Part shown: positions 53,797 to 63,143 of the stretch, piece after piece
Numbering within the stretch: position 1 is the first letter of the stretch
Layout: every line of letters starts with the position of its first letter
NCBI RefSeq assembly: GCF_030297175.1
Contig: NZ_AP028070.1
Span: 3,038,001 to 3,102,000, forward strand
Length of the DNA stretch: 64,000 nucleotides
Source: Marinobacter sp. LA51
Lineage (GTDB): Bacteria > Pseudomonadota > Gammaproteobacteria > Pseudomonadales > Oleiphilaceae
Direction: 5' to 3'
The notes under the pieces: model-generated
Database searches by the model: none
The model's input: only the letters and a program-made list of their open reading frames with translations
Told to the model about the DNA's origin: nothing
Made by a program: the position numbers and the translations under genes

Positions 53797-53816
53797 TCCG
53801 AAAACATCATTTCGGA
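53797..53816 (-). promoter_or_regulatory. Stem-loop overlapping the flgP ribosome-binding site
   Basis: TCCGAAA and TTTCGGA form a perfect seven-pair inverted repeat with a six-base loop. On the minus-strand mRNA the distal arm includes the GGA of the GGAGAG ribosome site for flgP, so folding could lower translation. Terminator function is unlikely since no T run follows. An operator is also possible. Confidence 0.45.
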
Positions 53817-54039
53817 AAACCCATGAAAAAATCACGCCACTTTTTATAACCTGCTGATAACCCTAACTCCCTATCGAACCACCACCCTGCCCCCGTTTCG
53901 CAAGCGGCAATAAACTGCCCCCCGTTTACAGATCAAAAACAAACCGTTACCGCATCTGTCATGTTCCGGCCCGAGAACTGCTCTAACCTGCTGTATATCG
54001 TATTTTCCCGGTTTTTTCGCATTAAAGGACACCGCCTTA

Positions 54040-55290
54040 ATGAACACCATTCGTGTGACCAAGCTGTCGCTGGCCATCGGCCTTTCGGTAGCCAGCGCCC
54101 AGTTGCTGGCAAACCCACAGCAGTTCTCCTCTGCCCGCTCGTTTGCCATGGGCAGCACCGGCGTCGCCGCGGCTCACCCTGCCGATGCCGTGGCCAAGAA
54201 CCCGGCCCTGATGGCCGGCCAGCAAAACAGCTGGACAGACGATTTCGGCCTGATGCTGCCCTCATTCAACGCCCGCGTGGCCGATGAAGAAGAAACCGGC
54301 GATCAGATCGACGATATCCAGGACACCATCGATGACATTGATCGCGCCATCAGCCAGAGCAACTCCGCTGATGCTCAGGATGGCGCCGCCACCCTGCGCC
54401 AGCAGCTGCAGGATGTGGACCGCGACACGGTGAGAGCCAATGGTTCACTCGGGCTCGCCCTGGCCGCACCATCCCGGAACCTGTCGGTAGGGGTTTTTGC
54501 CAACGGCAATCTGGTGGTTACGGCCCGCGGCGAGTTCGACGAGGATGACGACGCTCGCCTGGCGGCAATTGAAGCTGGCGCCCTGCCCGCCAATTTTTCC
54601 AATCAACTGGAATCCCGCGCCAAGATCCTGGCCTCTTCGGTGACCGAAGTCGGCATCGGCTTTGCCCGCGCCATCGATCTGGGCAACGACCAGGCCCTGA
54701 ATCTCGGGCTGTCGCCAAAATACGTCAATCTGCAAACCTTCCAATACACCGAGACGGTGTCGGGCTTTGACGATGACGACTTCGACAGCGACGAACACCA
54801 GACCGAGAAAAGCGGCTTCAACCTGGATCTCGGTGCCGCCTACGCCTTTGGTGAAGAAAAGCAGTGGACGGCTGCCCTCGCCGTCAAGAACCTGATCCCG
54901 ATGGAGCTGGATTCGGCCCGGAACAACCCTGCGCTGGAAGAAAAGCGCACACTGAAGCTAGACCCGATGGTTACTGCCGGCATCGCCCACAAAGGCAACT
55001 ACCACGTCATTACGGCCGACCTGGAGCTGACCAAAAAAGAAGCCTTCGGCTACGAGGACGATACCCAGTGGGCGGCTGTTGGTGCCGAGTTTGACGCCTG
55101 GCGCTATGCCCAGCTCCGCGTTGGCGTTCGCCATAATCTGGCCAGCGACGACAACAACGATGGCATCGAGGAAGAAACCCAGTACACCGCCGGCCTGGGC
55201 CTGAACCTGGCAGGCGTGCGGATGGACCTGGGCGCTCTTTTCAGCGGTACCGACAAGGGTGCCGCCCTGGAATTCGGCACTGCTTTTTAA
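54040..55290 (+). CDS. TraF-like outer-membrane protein (TraF_2 family)
   Basis: A 416-residue secreted protein annotated in relatives as conjugal transfer protein TraF (TraF_2 family). The signal peptide ends at QLLANP; the mature protein opens QQFSSARSFAMGSTGVAAAH, resembling FadL-like and other outer-membrane barrels, and ends with a C-terminal Phe (AALEFGTAF). A loop near residues 75-130 is acidic and helical (DQIDDIQDTIDDIDRAIS), and another acidic run follows near 243. No other conjugation gene is nearby, so the name probably misleads; an outer-membrane porin or structural protein is more likely. It stands alone, ending at a strong terminator. Confidence 0.72.
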   Translation: MNTIRVTKLSLAIGLSVASAQLLANPQQFSSARSFAMGSTGVAAAHPADAVAKNPALMAGQQNSWTDDFGLMLPSFNARVADEEETGDQIDDIQDTIDDIDRAISQSNSADAQDGAATLRQQLQDVDRDTVRANGSLGLALAAPSRNLSVGVFANGNLVVTARGEFDEDDDARLAAIEAGALPANFSNQLESRAKILASSVTEVGIGFARAIDLGNDQALNLGLSPKYVNLQTFQYTETVSGFDDDDFDSDEHQTEKSGFNLDLGAAYAFGEEKQWTAALAVKNLIPMELDSARNNPALEEKRTLKLDPMVTAGIAHKGNYHVITADLELTKKEAFGYEDDTQWAAVGAEFDAWRYAQLRVGVRHNLASDDNNDGIEEETQYTAGLGLNLAGVRMDLGALFSGTDKGAALEFGTAF

Positions 55291-55310
55291 GCTTCCAGCC
55301 GCTTCATAAA

Positions 55311-55344
55311 AGCCCGCCCGGCATCGACCGGCCGGGCTTTTTTT
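55311..55344 (+). terminator. Terminator after the TraF-like gene
   Basis: AGCCCG-C-CCGG pairs with CCGG-C-CGGGCT across a CATCGA loop, with one internal C-C mismatch, followed by seven T. It ends transcription 21 bases after the TraF-like stop. Confidence 0.88.
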
Positions 55345-55409
55345 GCCTCTGAAGAGCCGGTCGCGGATAATTCGCGAAACCCTTTTTTTTCAGAGGAACA
55401 AATCCCTTC

Positions 55410-56531
55410 ATGCAAATCTATCTGGTTGGCGGCGCCGTGCGCGACGAACTGCTTGGTCTTGAGGTCAAGGATCGGGATTGGGTCGTGGTCGGTGCAACCC
55501 CCGACGACATGCTCAAACAGGGATACAAACAGGTCGGTGCCGATTTCCCGGTCTTCCTCCACCCGGGCTCCCGTGAGGAATATGCCCTGGCCCGCACAGA
55601 ACGCAAACAGGGTCGCGGTTATCATGGCTTTGAAGTGTACAGCGCCCCCGATGTCACCCTGGAAGACGACCTGAAGCGCCGTGACCTCACCATTAATGCA
55701 ATGGCCCAGGATGAGCAAGGGCTCATCGTCGATCCGTTCAACGGTCAGCAGGATCTGGAAAAGCGGTTATTGCGACACGTGTCCGAAGCCTTTGCCGAAG
55801 ACCCGTTGCGTATTCTCCGAACCGCCCGCTTTGCCGCGCGCTTTCAGCTCCAGGGCTTCCGGGTCTGCAACCAGACCATGGCCCTGATGCGCACCATGGT
55901 GGCCGAAGGCGAGGTGGATCACCTGGTAGCCGAGCGGGTCTGGCAGGAAATCCAACGGGCCCTGCAAGAGCACGAACCCCGCGCTTTTTTCGAGGTGTTG
56001 CGCGACACCGGTGCTCTCGCGGTCCTGATTCCGGAACTAGTCCCGGACCAGGCCTTTACCGCTGCGATGGCGGCACTGCATTGCGTTCACCAGCAGGATG
56101 GCAGCATTGAGGAGCGTTTTGCGGCATTGATGTCGCCGCTACCGGAGCAGGAATCCGGCTCTCGTACCCAGGCGCTGAAAGCGCCCAACGACTGCAAGAA
56201 TCTGGCACGGCTGGTGGCAGCGGTATTACCGGCACTGACCAGCAGTGGCGACCAGCCCAAGCCTGCGCTAAGCGCCAACGAACTTTACGCGGTGCTGGAA
56301 ACCGCCGATTTCTGGCGCCGCCCCGAGCGTTTCTCATCGTTGCTGAACATACTGGCCTGCACCCTGGCGCCGGCCGATCAGCCGATAGTCGAAACCCTGC
56401 AACGGGCAGCCAGCTCGGCCTCCGGAGTGGAGCCCAAGGCCCTGATGGCGCAAGGCTTTACCGGCCGCGCCCTTGGGGAAGCCATTCGCCAGGAACGCCT
56501 GCAGCGTATTCAGCAGGCCATCACCCCGTAA
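55410..56531 (+). CDS. cca: CCA-adding tRNA nucleotidyltransferase
   Basis: A 373-residue class II nucleotidyltransferase that adds CCA to tRNA 3' ends. The catalytic head shows YLVGGAVRDELLGLEVKDRD near residues 4-23, with the DxD pair in KDRDWV, then RRDLTINAMAQ near 90 and RILRTARFAARF near 137, all standard. The C-terminal part is divergent and shorter than the 412 residues of E. coli; the HD phosphodiesterase segment seems degenerate, with no clear HD motif. Repair activity as in the E. coli multifunctional enzyme should therefore not be assumed. Confidence 0.93.
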   Translation: MQIYLVGGAVRDELLGLEVKDRDWVVVGATPDDMLKQGYKQVGADFPVFLHPGSREEYALARTERKQGRGYHGFEVYSAPDVTLEDDLKRRDLTINAMAQDEQGLIVDPFNGQQDLEKRLLRHVSEAFAEDPLRILRTARFAARFQLQGFRVCNQTMALMRTMVAEGEVDHLVAERVWQEIQRALQEHEPRAFFEVLRDTGALAVLIPELVPDQAFTAAMAALHCVHQQDGSIEERFAALMSPLPEQESGSRTQALKAPNDCKNLARLVAAVLPALTSSGDQPKPALSANELYAVLETADFWRRPERFSSLLNILACTLAPADQPIVETLQRAASSASGVEPKALMAQGFTGRALGEAIRQERLQRIQQAITP

Positions 56532-56549
56532 ACAACCCGAGGAGTCTTC

Positions 56550-57296
56550 ATGGCCGACACTGCCCCCGTCGCCCTGGTTACCGGTGCAGCCCATCGTCTG
56601 GGCGCCAAAACCGCGCAAACCCTGCATACCCGTGGCTGGAACCTGGTCATTCATTACCGCAGCCAGCACCAGAAGGCTGAAGCTCTGGCCAGTGACCTGA
56701 ATCAGGCAAGGCCTGGTTCTGCCGCCACCCTGCAGGCTGACCTGAGCAATCTGGCAGAGGTTCAGCAGTTGGCCGAGCAATCGGTTGCCCTGTGGGGCAG
56801 GCTGGACGGGTTGGTGAACAATGCCTCGGTGTTCTACCCCAACCCAACCGAGCAGGCCACGGCTCAGGATTGGGACAGCATCCTGAACACCAACCTGCGC
56901 GCGCCATTTTTCCTTCTCCAGGCCTGTCTGCCGGCACTGCGAGACTCCGCCGGCGGGGTCGTCAACCTGATCGACATCTACAGCGAACGCCCACTAACTG
57001 AGCACCCGCTGTACTGCGCCAGCAAAGCGGGCCTGGCGGCCCTGACCAAATCCTGGGCCAAGGATCTGGCACCTTCGGTGCGGATCAACGGAGTGTCGCC
57101 CGGCGCTATCCTTTGGCCGGAAGGCGAGGCCGAGCTGGACCGTAGTCACCAGCATGCCATTGTGGAGAAAACCCCGCTGGCGCGGACCGGCACACCCGAG
57201 GATATTGCCGGTGCCATTGCCTTCCTGCTATGCGATGCACCGTTCATTACCGGCCAGATCCTGCCCGTCGACGGTGGGCGCAGCCTGAACATGTAA
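56550..57296 (+). CDS. Pteridine reductase (SDR family, FolM-like)
   Basis: A 248-residue short-chain dehydrogenase. The nucleotide motif is TGAAHRLGAK, the TG-x3-R-x-G variant diagnostic of pteridine reductases, not the common TG-x3-G-x-G. NNAS near residue 91 and the catalytic Tyr-x3-Lys (LYCASKAG near 155) are intact. Such enzymes reduce dihydrobiopterin-type pterins or, less efficiently, dihydrofolate with NADPH. GAGGAG is upstream. It lies 18 bases after cca, and the thiolase gene follows. Confidence 0.85.
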   Translation: MADTAPVALVTGAAHRLGAKTAQTLHTRGWNLVIHYRSQHQKAEALASDLNQARPGSAATLQADLSNLAEVQQLAEQSVALWGRLDGLVNNASVFYPNPTEQATAQDWDSILNTNLRAPFFLLQACLPALRDSAGGVVNLIDIYSERPLTEHPLYCASKAGLAALTKSWAKDLAPSVRINGVSPGAILWPEGEAELDRSHQHAIVEKTPLARTGTPEDIAGAIAFLLCDAPFITGQILPVDGGRSLNM

Positions 57297-57419
57297 CAGC
57301 CATTGGGTCAGGCCGCCCCGCTTTGGCCGCCTGACGCTTTCCGGATACAATGCGAGCAGTTGTCCATTCCATCGGCGCCGATCCAATGTCGGTCCGCGCC
57401 CATCAATCGGAGAATCCCC

Positions 57420-58598
57420 ATGCGTGATGTTGTCATCGTAGCCGCCAAACGAACAGCCATTGGCACCTTTGGAGGCGGCCTGGCCAGCCTGCGCGCCGAC
57501 CAGCTCGGTACGGCCGTGATCAAGGCCATCCTGGAAGAAACCGGCGTCGCCGGAGACCAGATCAATGAGGTGGTGCTCGGCCAGGTGCTGGCTGCCGGTT
57601 GTGGCCAGAATCCGGCCCGACAGTCGTCCATCAACGCCGGCATTCCGGCCTCGGTGCCTGCCATGACCATCAACAAGGTCTGTGGCTCCGGTTTGAAAGC
57701 GGTGCACATGGCGGTCCAGGCCATTCGCTGCGGCGATGCTGAACTGATGATTGCCGGTGGCCAGGAAAGCATGAGCCAGGCGCCCCACGTGCTGCCCAAC
57801 AGTCGCAACGGCCAGCGTATGGGTAACTGGTCAATGATCGACACCATGATCACCGACGGCCTGTGGGACGCTTTCAACGATTACCACATGGGTGTAACCG
57901 CCGAGAACATTGTCGAGAAGTACGGCATCAGCCGGGAAGAGCAGGACGAATTTGCCGCCGCATCCCAGCAGAAAGCAGTTGCAGCACGCGAGGCGGGTTA
58001 TTTCGATGGCCAGATCGTGCCGGTATCGATTCCCCAGCGCAAAGGCGACCCGATTGTCGTCAATAAGGACGAAGGTCCCCGGGATGGCGTAACCGGTGAG
58101 GGCCTGGGCAAGCTCCGGCCGGCGTTCAAGAAAGACGGCACCGTCACCGCAGGCAACGCTTCCTCACTGAATGATGGCGCCGCTGCGGTCATGGTGTGCA
58201 GTGCCGAGAAAGCCAAGGAGCTGGGCCTGACCCCGCTGGCTACCATCAAGGCCCACGCCAATGCCGGCGTGGATCCGACCATCATGGGCACCGGCCCGAT
58301 CCCCGCCAGCCAGCGCTGCCTGAAGCTGGCCGGCTGGAGTGTCGAGGATCTGGATCTGGTCGAGGCCAACGAGGCTTTTGCCGCCCAGGCCATTTCGGTC
58401 AATCGCGACCTGGGCTGGGATACCGGAAAAGTTAACGTCAATGGCGGGGCCATTGCTCTGGGCCACCCGATTGGCGCCTCCGGCTGCCGCATTCTGGTGT
58501 CGTTGCTGCATGAAATGGTGCGCCGCGATGCCCACAAGGGCCTGGCAACCCTGTGCATTGGCGGTGGCATGGGTGTTGCGTTGGCCGTGGAGCGCTGA
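57420..58598 (+). CDS. Acetyl-CoA C-acetyltransferase
   Basis: A 392-residue biosynthetic-type thiolase that condenses two acetyl-CoA to acetoacetyl-CoA. The acyl-accepting Cys is in [12 protein letters not shown] near residue 89, the HPIGASGCR motif near 348 and the second Cys in TLCIGGGMG near 378. The start at 57420 ([15 protein letters not shown]) has GGAG upstream; the frame stays open farther upstream but without similarity. It may serve polyhydroxybutyrate synthesis or short-chain acyl metabolism; the sequence is closest to PhbA/AtoB-type enzymes. The trmL gene follows by five bases. Confidence 0.92.
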   Translation: MRDVVIVAAKRTAIGTFGGGLASLRADQLGTAVIKAILEETGVAGDQINEVVLGQVLAAGCGQNPARQSSINAGIPASVPAMTINKVCGSGLKAVHMAVQAIRCGDAELMIAGGQESMSQAPHVLPNSRNGQRMGNWSMIDTMITDGLWDAFNDYHMGVTAENIVEKYGISREEQDEFAAASQQKAVAAREAGYFDGQIVPVSIPQRKGDPIVVNKDEGPRDGVTGEGLGKLRPAFKKDGTVTAGNASSLNDGAAAVMVCSAEKAKELGLTPLATIKAHANAGVDPTIMGTGPIPASQRCLKLAGWSVEDLDLVEANEAFAAQAISVNRDLGWDTGKVNVNGGAIALGHPIGASGCRILVSLLHEMVRRDAHKGLATLCIGGGMGVALAVER

Positions 58599-58603
58599 GC
58601 TGC

Positions 58604-59068
58604 ATGCTGAATGTGGTGCTGTACGAGCCGGAAATACCGCCGAACACCGGCAATATTATTCGGCTCTGCGCCAACACCGGCTGCCAGCTGCACCTGATTG
58701 AACCCCTGGGGTTCAACCTTGAGGATAAGCAGATGCGCCGGGCCGGGCTCGATTACAGCGAGTACGCGCGGGTAAAAGTGCACTCAAGCTATGACGCCTT
58801 TCTGGAGGCCGAACGCCCTGAGCGGCTGTTCGGCCTGACCACCAAGGGCAGCCGGCACTATCACGAAATCCGCTATCAGGCGGGCGATTACCTGATGTTC
58901 GGCCCCGAGACCCGAGGCCTGCCGTCGGAAGTGCGGGACGCGCTCGCAGCGGACCGCCGGCTGCGGGTGCCCATGCGTCCGGAAAGCCGCAGCCTGAACT
59001 TGTCCAACACCGCCGCCCTGGTGGTGTACGAAGCCTGGCGCCAGCTCGGCTTCGACGGCGCGACCTGA
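58604..59068 (+). CDS. trmL: tRNA (cytidine(34)-2'-O)-methyltransferase TrmL
   Basis: A 154-residue minimal SPOUT methyltransferase. [20 protein letters not shown] near residue 7-26 and the knot segments [11 protein letters not shown] near 98 and [15 protein letters not shown] near 125 are the family signatures for SAM binding. It methylates the 2'-O of nucleotide 34 in tRNA-Leu isoacceptors. It is close behind the thiolase gene and ends at a bidirectional terminator. Confidence 0.94.
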   Translation: MLNVVLYEPEIPPNTGNIIRLCANTGCQLHLIEPLGFNLEDKQMRRAGLDYSEYARVKVHSSYDAFLEAERPERLFGLTTKGSRHYHEIRYQAGDYLMFGPETRGLPSEVRDALAADRRLRVPMRPESRSLNLSNTAALVVYEAWRQLGFDGAT

Positions 59069-59083
59069 CGCCTACCATCAGGC

Positions 59084-59112
59084 AAAAAAAACCGGCCAAT
59101 GGCCGGTTTTTT
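59084..59112. terminator. Bidirectional terminator between trmL and secB
   Basis: AAAACCGGCC-AAT-GGCCGGTTTT is a perfect ten-pair stem with A and T runs on both sides, so it can end the rightward trmL transcript and the leftward secB transcript. Confidence 0.92.
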
Positions 59113-59130
59113 ATTCACCAAACGAAACCA

Positions 59131-59634
59131 TTAGTGGGTCTGCGGCTCTTCTTTGGCTTCCGATGCGCCTTCTTCCTGCTTGCGCTTGAGCGCCTGGGCG
59201 TAGATCGCATCGAAGTTGACCGGCGCCAGCATCAGGGCCGGGAAGCTACCCTTGTTCACTACGCCGTCGATCGCTTCGCGGGCATAAGGGAACAGGATAG
59301 TCGGGCAGTAAGCGCCCAGCATCTGACCCAGTTGCCCGCCGTCGATACCCTGGACCATGAATACACCGGCCTGCTGGATTTCAACAATGTAAGCGACCTT
59401 CTCACCCATCTTGGCGGTAACCGTCAGGGACAGCACGACTTCGTACTGGTTGTCGCTGACCTTGCTGTGGGAGGTGTTCAGATCCAGATTAACCTCCGGC
59501 TTCCACTGCTCCTGAAACACCAGCGGAGAATTCGGCGATTCAAAAGACAGATCCTTCACATAGATGCGTTGAAGGGCAAATTGGGGTTGGTTCTGGTTTT
59601 CGCTGCCTGCTGCGGCTTGCTCATTCTCAGCCAT
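59131..59634 (-). CDS. secB: Protein-export chaperone SecB
   Basis: A 167-residue SecB, a tetrameric cytoplasmic chaperone that keeps preproteins unfolded and delivers them to SecA. The core (FALQRIYVKDLSFESPNSP; LGAYCPTILFPYAREAIDGV) is typical. An unusually Gln/Asn-rich N-terminus and an acidic C-terminal tail (KQEEGASEAKEEPQTH) flank it. It is transcribed leftward with yibN upstream. In E. coli grxC lies between yibN and secB; here that place is a 152-base gap without a gene. Confidence 0.95.
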   Translation of the reverse strand: MAENEQAAAGSENQNQPQFALQRIYVKDLSFESPNSPLVFQEQWKPEVNLDLNTSHSKVSDNQYEVVLSLTVTAKMGEKVAYIVEIQQAGVFMVQGIDGGQLGQMLGAYCPTILFPYAREAIDGVVNKGSFPALMLAPVNFDAIYAQALKRKQEEGASEAKEEPQTH

Positions 59635-59786
59635 GTTCAGTCCTTTCGCTCTTAATCGTGGGCCCAGGGCCCGTTGTTATAAAAAGTTGTGAAGCGTGCT
59701 GCCGGAACAGTTTACTGCGTGCCCCCGCCGGCTTATGTGAAACAGTGCGGCAGAATGCGGTTCAGATCAATAGCCGGTCGCAGCCG

Positions 59787-60203
59787 TTATTTTTTCACCA
59801 ACGGCAGGTTGCTGGCTTTCCAGTCAGCTACGCCGCCATTCAGGCGAACCACATTGGCAAAGCCTTCAGCGTTCAGCTGCTTTACCGCCATGGCGGAATG
59901 CTGGCCCATCTTGTCAGCGACGATAATCTGCTTTTCCTTGAACTTGTTCAGCTCGGCAGCACGGCTCTTGAGGCTGTTCAACGGAATATTGATCGAACCG
60001 GTGATACGGCCTTCGCCGAATTCCTTGCGATCCCGGATGTCCACCACCACGGCTTCATCCTTGTTAATCAGGCTGACTGCACCCTGGGCTGAGATCTTTG
60101 CACCACCCCGACGGGATTCAAGCACCAGAATGGCCAACAGAAAGGCCACAAACAGCGATACCAGAATGTAGTGGTTTATAACGAATTCAAACAAGCGGTC
60201 CAT
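59787..60203 (-). CDS. yibN: YibN-like membrane-anchored rhodanese-fold protein lacking the active Cys
   Basis: A 138-residue protein with one N-terminal membrane span (residues about 9-28, YILVSLFVAFLLAILVLES) and a rhodanese domain. The active-site loop reads IVADKMGQHSA, with no cysteine, and the whole protein contains none, so sulfurtransferase catalysis is excluded. E. coli YibN has a similar loss. Its role is therefore structural or in binding. YibN has been linked to protein export and YidC in E. coli. It is upstream of secB on the same strand, in conserved gene order. Confidence 0.85.
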   Translation of the reverse strand: MDRLFEFVINHYILVSLFVAFLLAILVLESRRGGAKISAQGAVSLINKDEAVVVDIRDRKEFGEGRITGSINIPLNSLKSRAAELNKFKEKQIIVADKMGQHSAMAVKQLNAEGFANVVRLNGGVADWKASNLPLVKK

Positions 60204-60344
60204 GGAGTCACCCTACAAATAATTTGGCCGGATTATACACACACGGGGCCAGTCACAGAAGGCGGCTGACATGGCTTGTGCGAATGAAAACGGTTAGAAT
60301 CTGCACTCCCTTTTACTTACATTTCCAACAAATCGGATGAAGTG

Positions 60345-61892
60345 ATGACCGCGACGCGCAAGCCGACTGCCTTGATTATCCTGGATGGCTGGGGCCACCG
60401 TGACCCAGCGGAAGACAACGCCATCAGCAACGCCAACACCCCGTTCTGGGACCAGCTCTGGCAAAACCAGCCGAAAACCCTGATCAATACTTCCGGCATG
60501 TTTGTTGGTCTGCCACAGGGCCAGATGGGCAATTCCGAAGTTGGCCACATGAACCTGGGTGCCGGGCGCGTGGTTTATCAGAGCCTGACTCGTATCGACA
60601 AGGATCTGGAAACCGGCGATTTCCAAAAGAACGAGGTTCTGTGCGCAGCCATTGATAAGGCGGTCGGCAGCGATCGCGCAGTGCACCTGATGGGGCTGCT
60701 GTCTCCAGGTGGCGTCCACAGCCACGAAGATCACATCATCGCAGCGGCAGAACTGGCCGCAGCCCGAGGCGCGAAAGAAGTCTACATCCACGCCTTCCTG
60801 GACGGCCGCGATATGCCGCCGCGCAGCGCCAAGGCATCCCTGGAAAAAACCGCCGCCAAGCTCGACAGCCTGGGCGTCGGCCGGATTGCCTCCCTGGTTG
60901 GCCGTTATTACGCCATGGACCGGGATAATCGTTGGGACCGGGTGGAAGCCGCCTACAACCTGATGACCCAGGGTACCGCCGAATTCACCGCCGCAGACCC
61001 GATCATTGGCCTGGAGCAGGCGTACGAGCGGGGCGAAAACGACGAATTCGTGAAGCCCACTCGCATCCACGCCGCTGGCCAGCCTGAAGCCACCATTAAC
61101 GACGGCGACAGTGTGATTTTCATGAACTTCCGTGCCGACCGGGCCCGGGAAATGACCCGCACCTTTGTTGAATCCGACTTTGACGGCTTCGATCGTCGCA
61201 AACACCCGGAGTTGGCCGACTTCGTAATGCTGACCGAATACGCCGCCGACATTGATACCAGCTGCGCCTACCCACCGGAGCAACTGGTCAATGGCCTGGG
61301 TGAGTATGCCGCGAACCAGGGCAAGACCCAGCTGCGCATCTCCGAAACCGAAAAGTACGCCCACGTCACCTTCTTCTTCAACGGCGGTCTGGAAACACCG
61401 TTCGAAGGCGAAGATCGCATTCTGGTGCCCTCACCCAAGGTCGCCACTTACGATCTGCAGCCGGAAATGAGCGCCCCGGAAGTGACCGACAAACTGGTCG
61501 AGGCCATCAAAAGCGGCAAGTACGACCTGGTTGTCTGCAACTACGCCAACGGCGACATGGTTGGACACACCGGCAAACTGGATGCTGCCATCAAGGCCGC
61601 CGAATGCCTGGATGAGTGCGTGAAGCGCGTGGTTGAAGCCCTCGACGAAGTCGGTGGCGAAGCCCTGATTACCGCCGACCACGGCAACTGCGAACAGATG
61701 ACCGACCCGGAATCTGGCCAGGTCCATACCGCCCACACCATCGGGCCGGTACCGCTGGTCTACACCGGGCCCAACAAGGTCTCGCTGCTGGATGACGGCA
61801 GCCTGAGCGATGTCGCCCCCACCCTGCTAGCCCTGATGGGACTGGAGCAACCGAAGGAAATGACCGGGCACAGCCTGGTCAAAATCGGTTGA
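60345..61892 (+). CDS. gpmI: 2,3-bisphosphoglycerate-independent phosphoglycerate mutase
   Basis: A 515-residue manganese-dependent mutase that interconverts 2- and 3-phosphoglycerate in glycolysis and gluconeogenesis. The first metal Asp is in LIILDGWG near residue 13, the phosphorylated Ser in [17 protein letters not shown] near 63, and the second metal site in DHGNCEQM near 445. The ATG at 60345 follows GGATGAAG; a GTG immediately before is in frame. It is followed by envC in the order found in many gammaproteobacteria. Confidence 0.95.
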   Translation: MTATRKPTALIILDGWGHRDPAEDNAISNANTPFWDQLWQNQPKTLINTSGMFVGLPQGQMGNSEVGHMNLGAGRVVYQSLTRIDKDLETGDFQKNEVLCAAIDKAVGSDRAVHLMGLLSPGGVHSHEDHIIAAAELAAARGAKEVYIHAFLDGRDMPPRSAKASLEKTAAKLDSLGVGRIASLVGRYYAMDRDNRWDRVEAAYNLMTQGTAEFTAADPIIGLEQAYERGENDEFVKPTRIHAAGQPEATINDGDSVIFMNFRADRAREMTRTFVESDFDGFDRRKHPELADFVMLTEYAADIDTSCAYPPEQLVNGLGEYAANQGKTQLRISETEKYAHVTFFFNGGLETPFEGEDRILVPSPKVATYDLQPEMSAPEVTDKLVEAIKSGKYDLVVCNYANGDMVGHTGKLDAAIKAAECLDECVKRVVEALDEVGGEALITADHGNCEQMTDPESGQVHTAHTIGPVPLVYTGPNKVSLLDDGSLSDVAPTLLALMGLEQPKEMTGHSLVKIG

Positions 61893-61909
61893 GAGCACAG
61901 CAGGTAGGC

Positions 61910-63046
61910 GTGAATCTGTTGCGATCGACCCTGGTGCTGGCGCTGCTCCTTTTAGCAGCGCCAGCACTGGCCCAGAGCGAAGTCACTCCGGAACAGATCG
62001 AAGACCTCAAGGAACGTATTGAGGACATCGATGACTGGCTCTCCGATGCCGAGGAAGATCGCTCAGAGCTGGAACAGCAACTGGCCGCCAGCGAGCGCAA
62101 AATCGGGCGCCTGACCCGTGAGCGTCGGTCGCTGCGCGAGCGTGTTGCCGAGCAACAGCAACGCCTGAAGGAGCTGGAGCAACAGCAGCGGGAGCTGACC
62201 CGGACCCTCGACAGCCAGCGCGAAAGTCTGAAACGCCAGATCCGCGCTGCCTGGATGGAAGGCGACACACCCGCCATCAAGGTGCTGCTCAACGAGGTCA
62301 ATCCAGACCGGGTCGCCCGCACCATGACCTACTACGAATACCTCAGCCGGGACACGGTTCAGCGGTTGGAGGCCTTTCACAAAAGCCTGCTGGCACTCAA
62401 GGAAACCCGCGCCAGCGTTCAGGCTACCCGCACAGAGCTGGCCCAGACTGAGGCGGACGTGGCCGAGCGCCAGAACCAGCTAACCCAGTCCCGCCAGCAA
62501 CGCCAACAGACCCTGGCCGCTCTGAACACCGACATCAAAAACCGTCGCAGCGAACGCGAGGAACTGGAATCGGATCGCAAGCGGCTGGAAAAGCTGCTGC
62601 AGGAAGTACAGGAAGCCATTGCCGACATCCCCACGCCGAGCGAATCCGAGCCGTTTCAGACCCTGCGCAACCAACTGCCCTGGCCGGTTCGAGGCAAGGT
62701 TGTCAGTGGCTATGGTGAGCGCTACGCCGACGGCAAGTTGCAGCGCAGCGGGTTGCTGATCAACACCGGCGACGAAGTTGAGATCAAGGCCATTCATTAT
62801 GGCCGGGTGGTGTTCGCCAACTGGCTACGGGGTTTCGGCCTGATCACCATCATTGATCACGGCGATGGCTACATGACACTCTATGGCCACAGCAGCAGCC
62901 TGTTCACCAGTCCCGGCGACTGGGTGGCAGCGGGCGAGTCCATTGCCCTGGCCGGTCGCACTGGCGGCACCGATCATCCGGCGCTGTACTTCGAAGTGCG
63001 CCACAATGGCAAGACGACCAACCCCAGGCGCTGGCTGGGCGACTGA
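61910..63046 (+). CDS. envC: Murein hydrolase activator EnvC
   Basis: A 378-residue periplasmic protein that activates the amidases AmiA and AmiB at the division septum. A signal peptide (LVLALLLLAAPALAQ) precedes a coiled coil of about 230 residues rich in Glu, Arg and Gln (IEDLKERIEDIDDWLSDAEE and onward), which binds FtsEX, then a LytM/M23 domain (GKVVSGYGERYADGKLQRSG; IDHGDGYMTLYGHSS). The LytM metal ligands are incomplete, as expected for a non-catalytic activator. The GTG at 61910 with AGGTAGG upstream is preferred over a TTG at 61889 that overlaps the gpmI stop. Confidence 0.9.
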   Translation: MNLLRSTLVLALLLLAAPALAQSEVTPEQIEDLKERIEDIDDWLSDAEEDRSELEQQLAASERKIGRLTRERRSLRERVAEQQQRLKELEQQQRELTRTLDSQRESLKRQIRAAWMEGDTPAIKVLLNEVNPDRVARTMTYYEYLSRDTVQRLEAFHKSLLALKETRASVQATRTELAQTEADVAERQNQLTQSRQQRQQTLAALNTDIKNRRSEREELESDRKRLEKLLQEVQEAIADIPTPSESEPFQTLRNQLPWPVRGKVVSGYGERYADGKLQRSGLLINTGDEVEIKAIHYGRVVFANWLRGFGLITIIDHGDGYMTLYGHSSSLFTSPGDWVAAGESIALAGRTGGTDHPALYFEVRHNGKTTNPRRWLGD

Positions 63047-63143
63047 TCGGCGGCATGAGGGCTGACAAACGAGCTGGCTGACGCCATACTGTCGGAAATC
63101 AGGGAAACCAGTCCAACTATCGGAATAAACACGGGATAAGTGA

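Noticed and set aside
59635..59786. A degraded grxC gene between secB and yibN
   Set aside because: No glutaredoxin motif (CPYC) or remnant frame is visible in the 152 bases on either strand.
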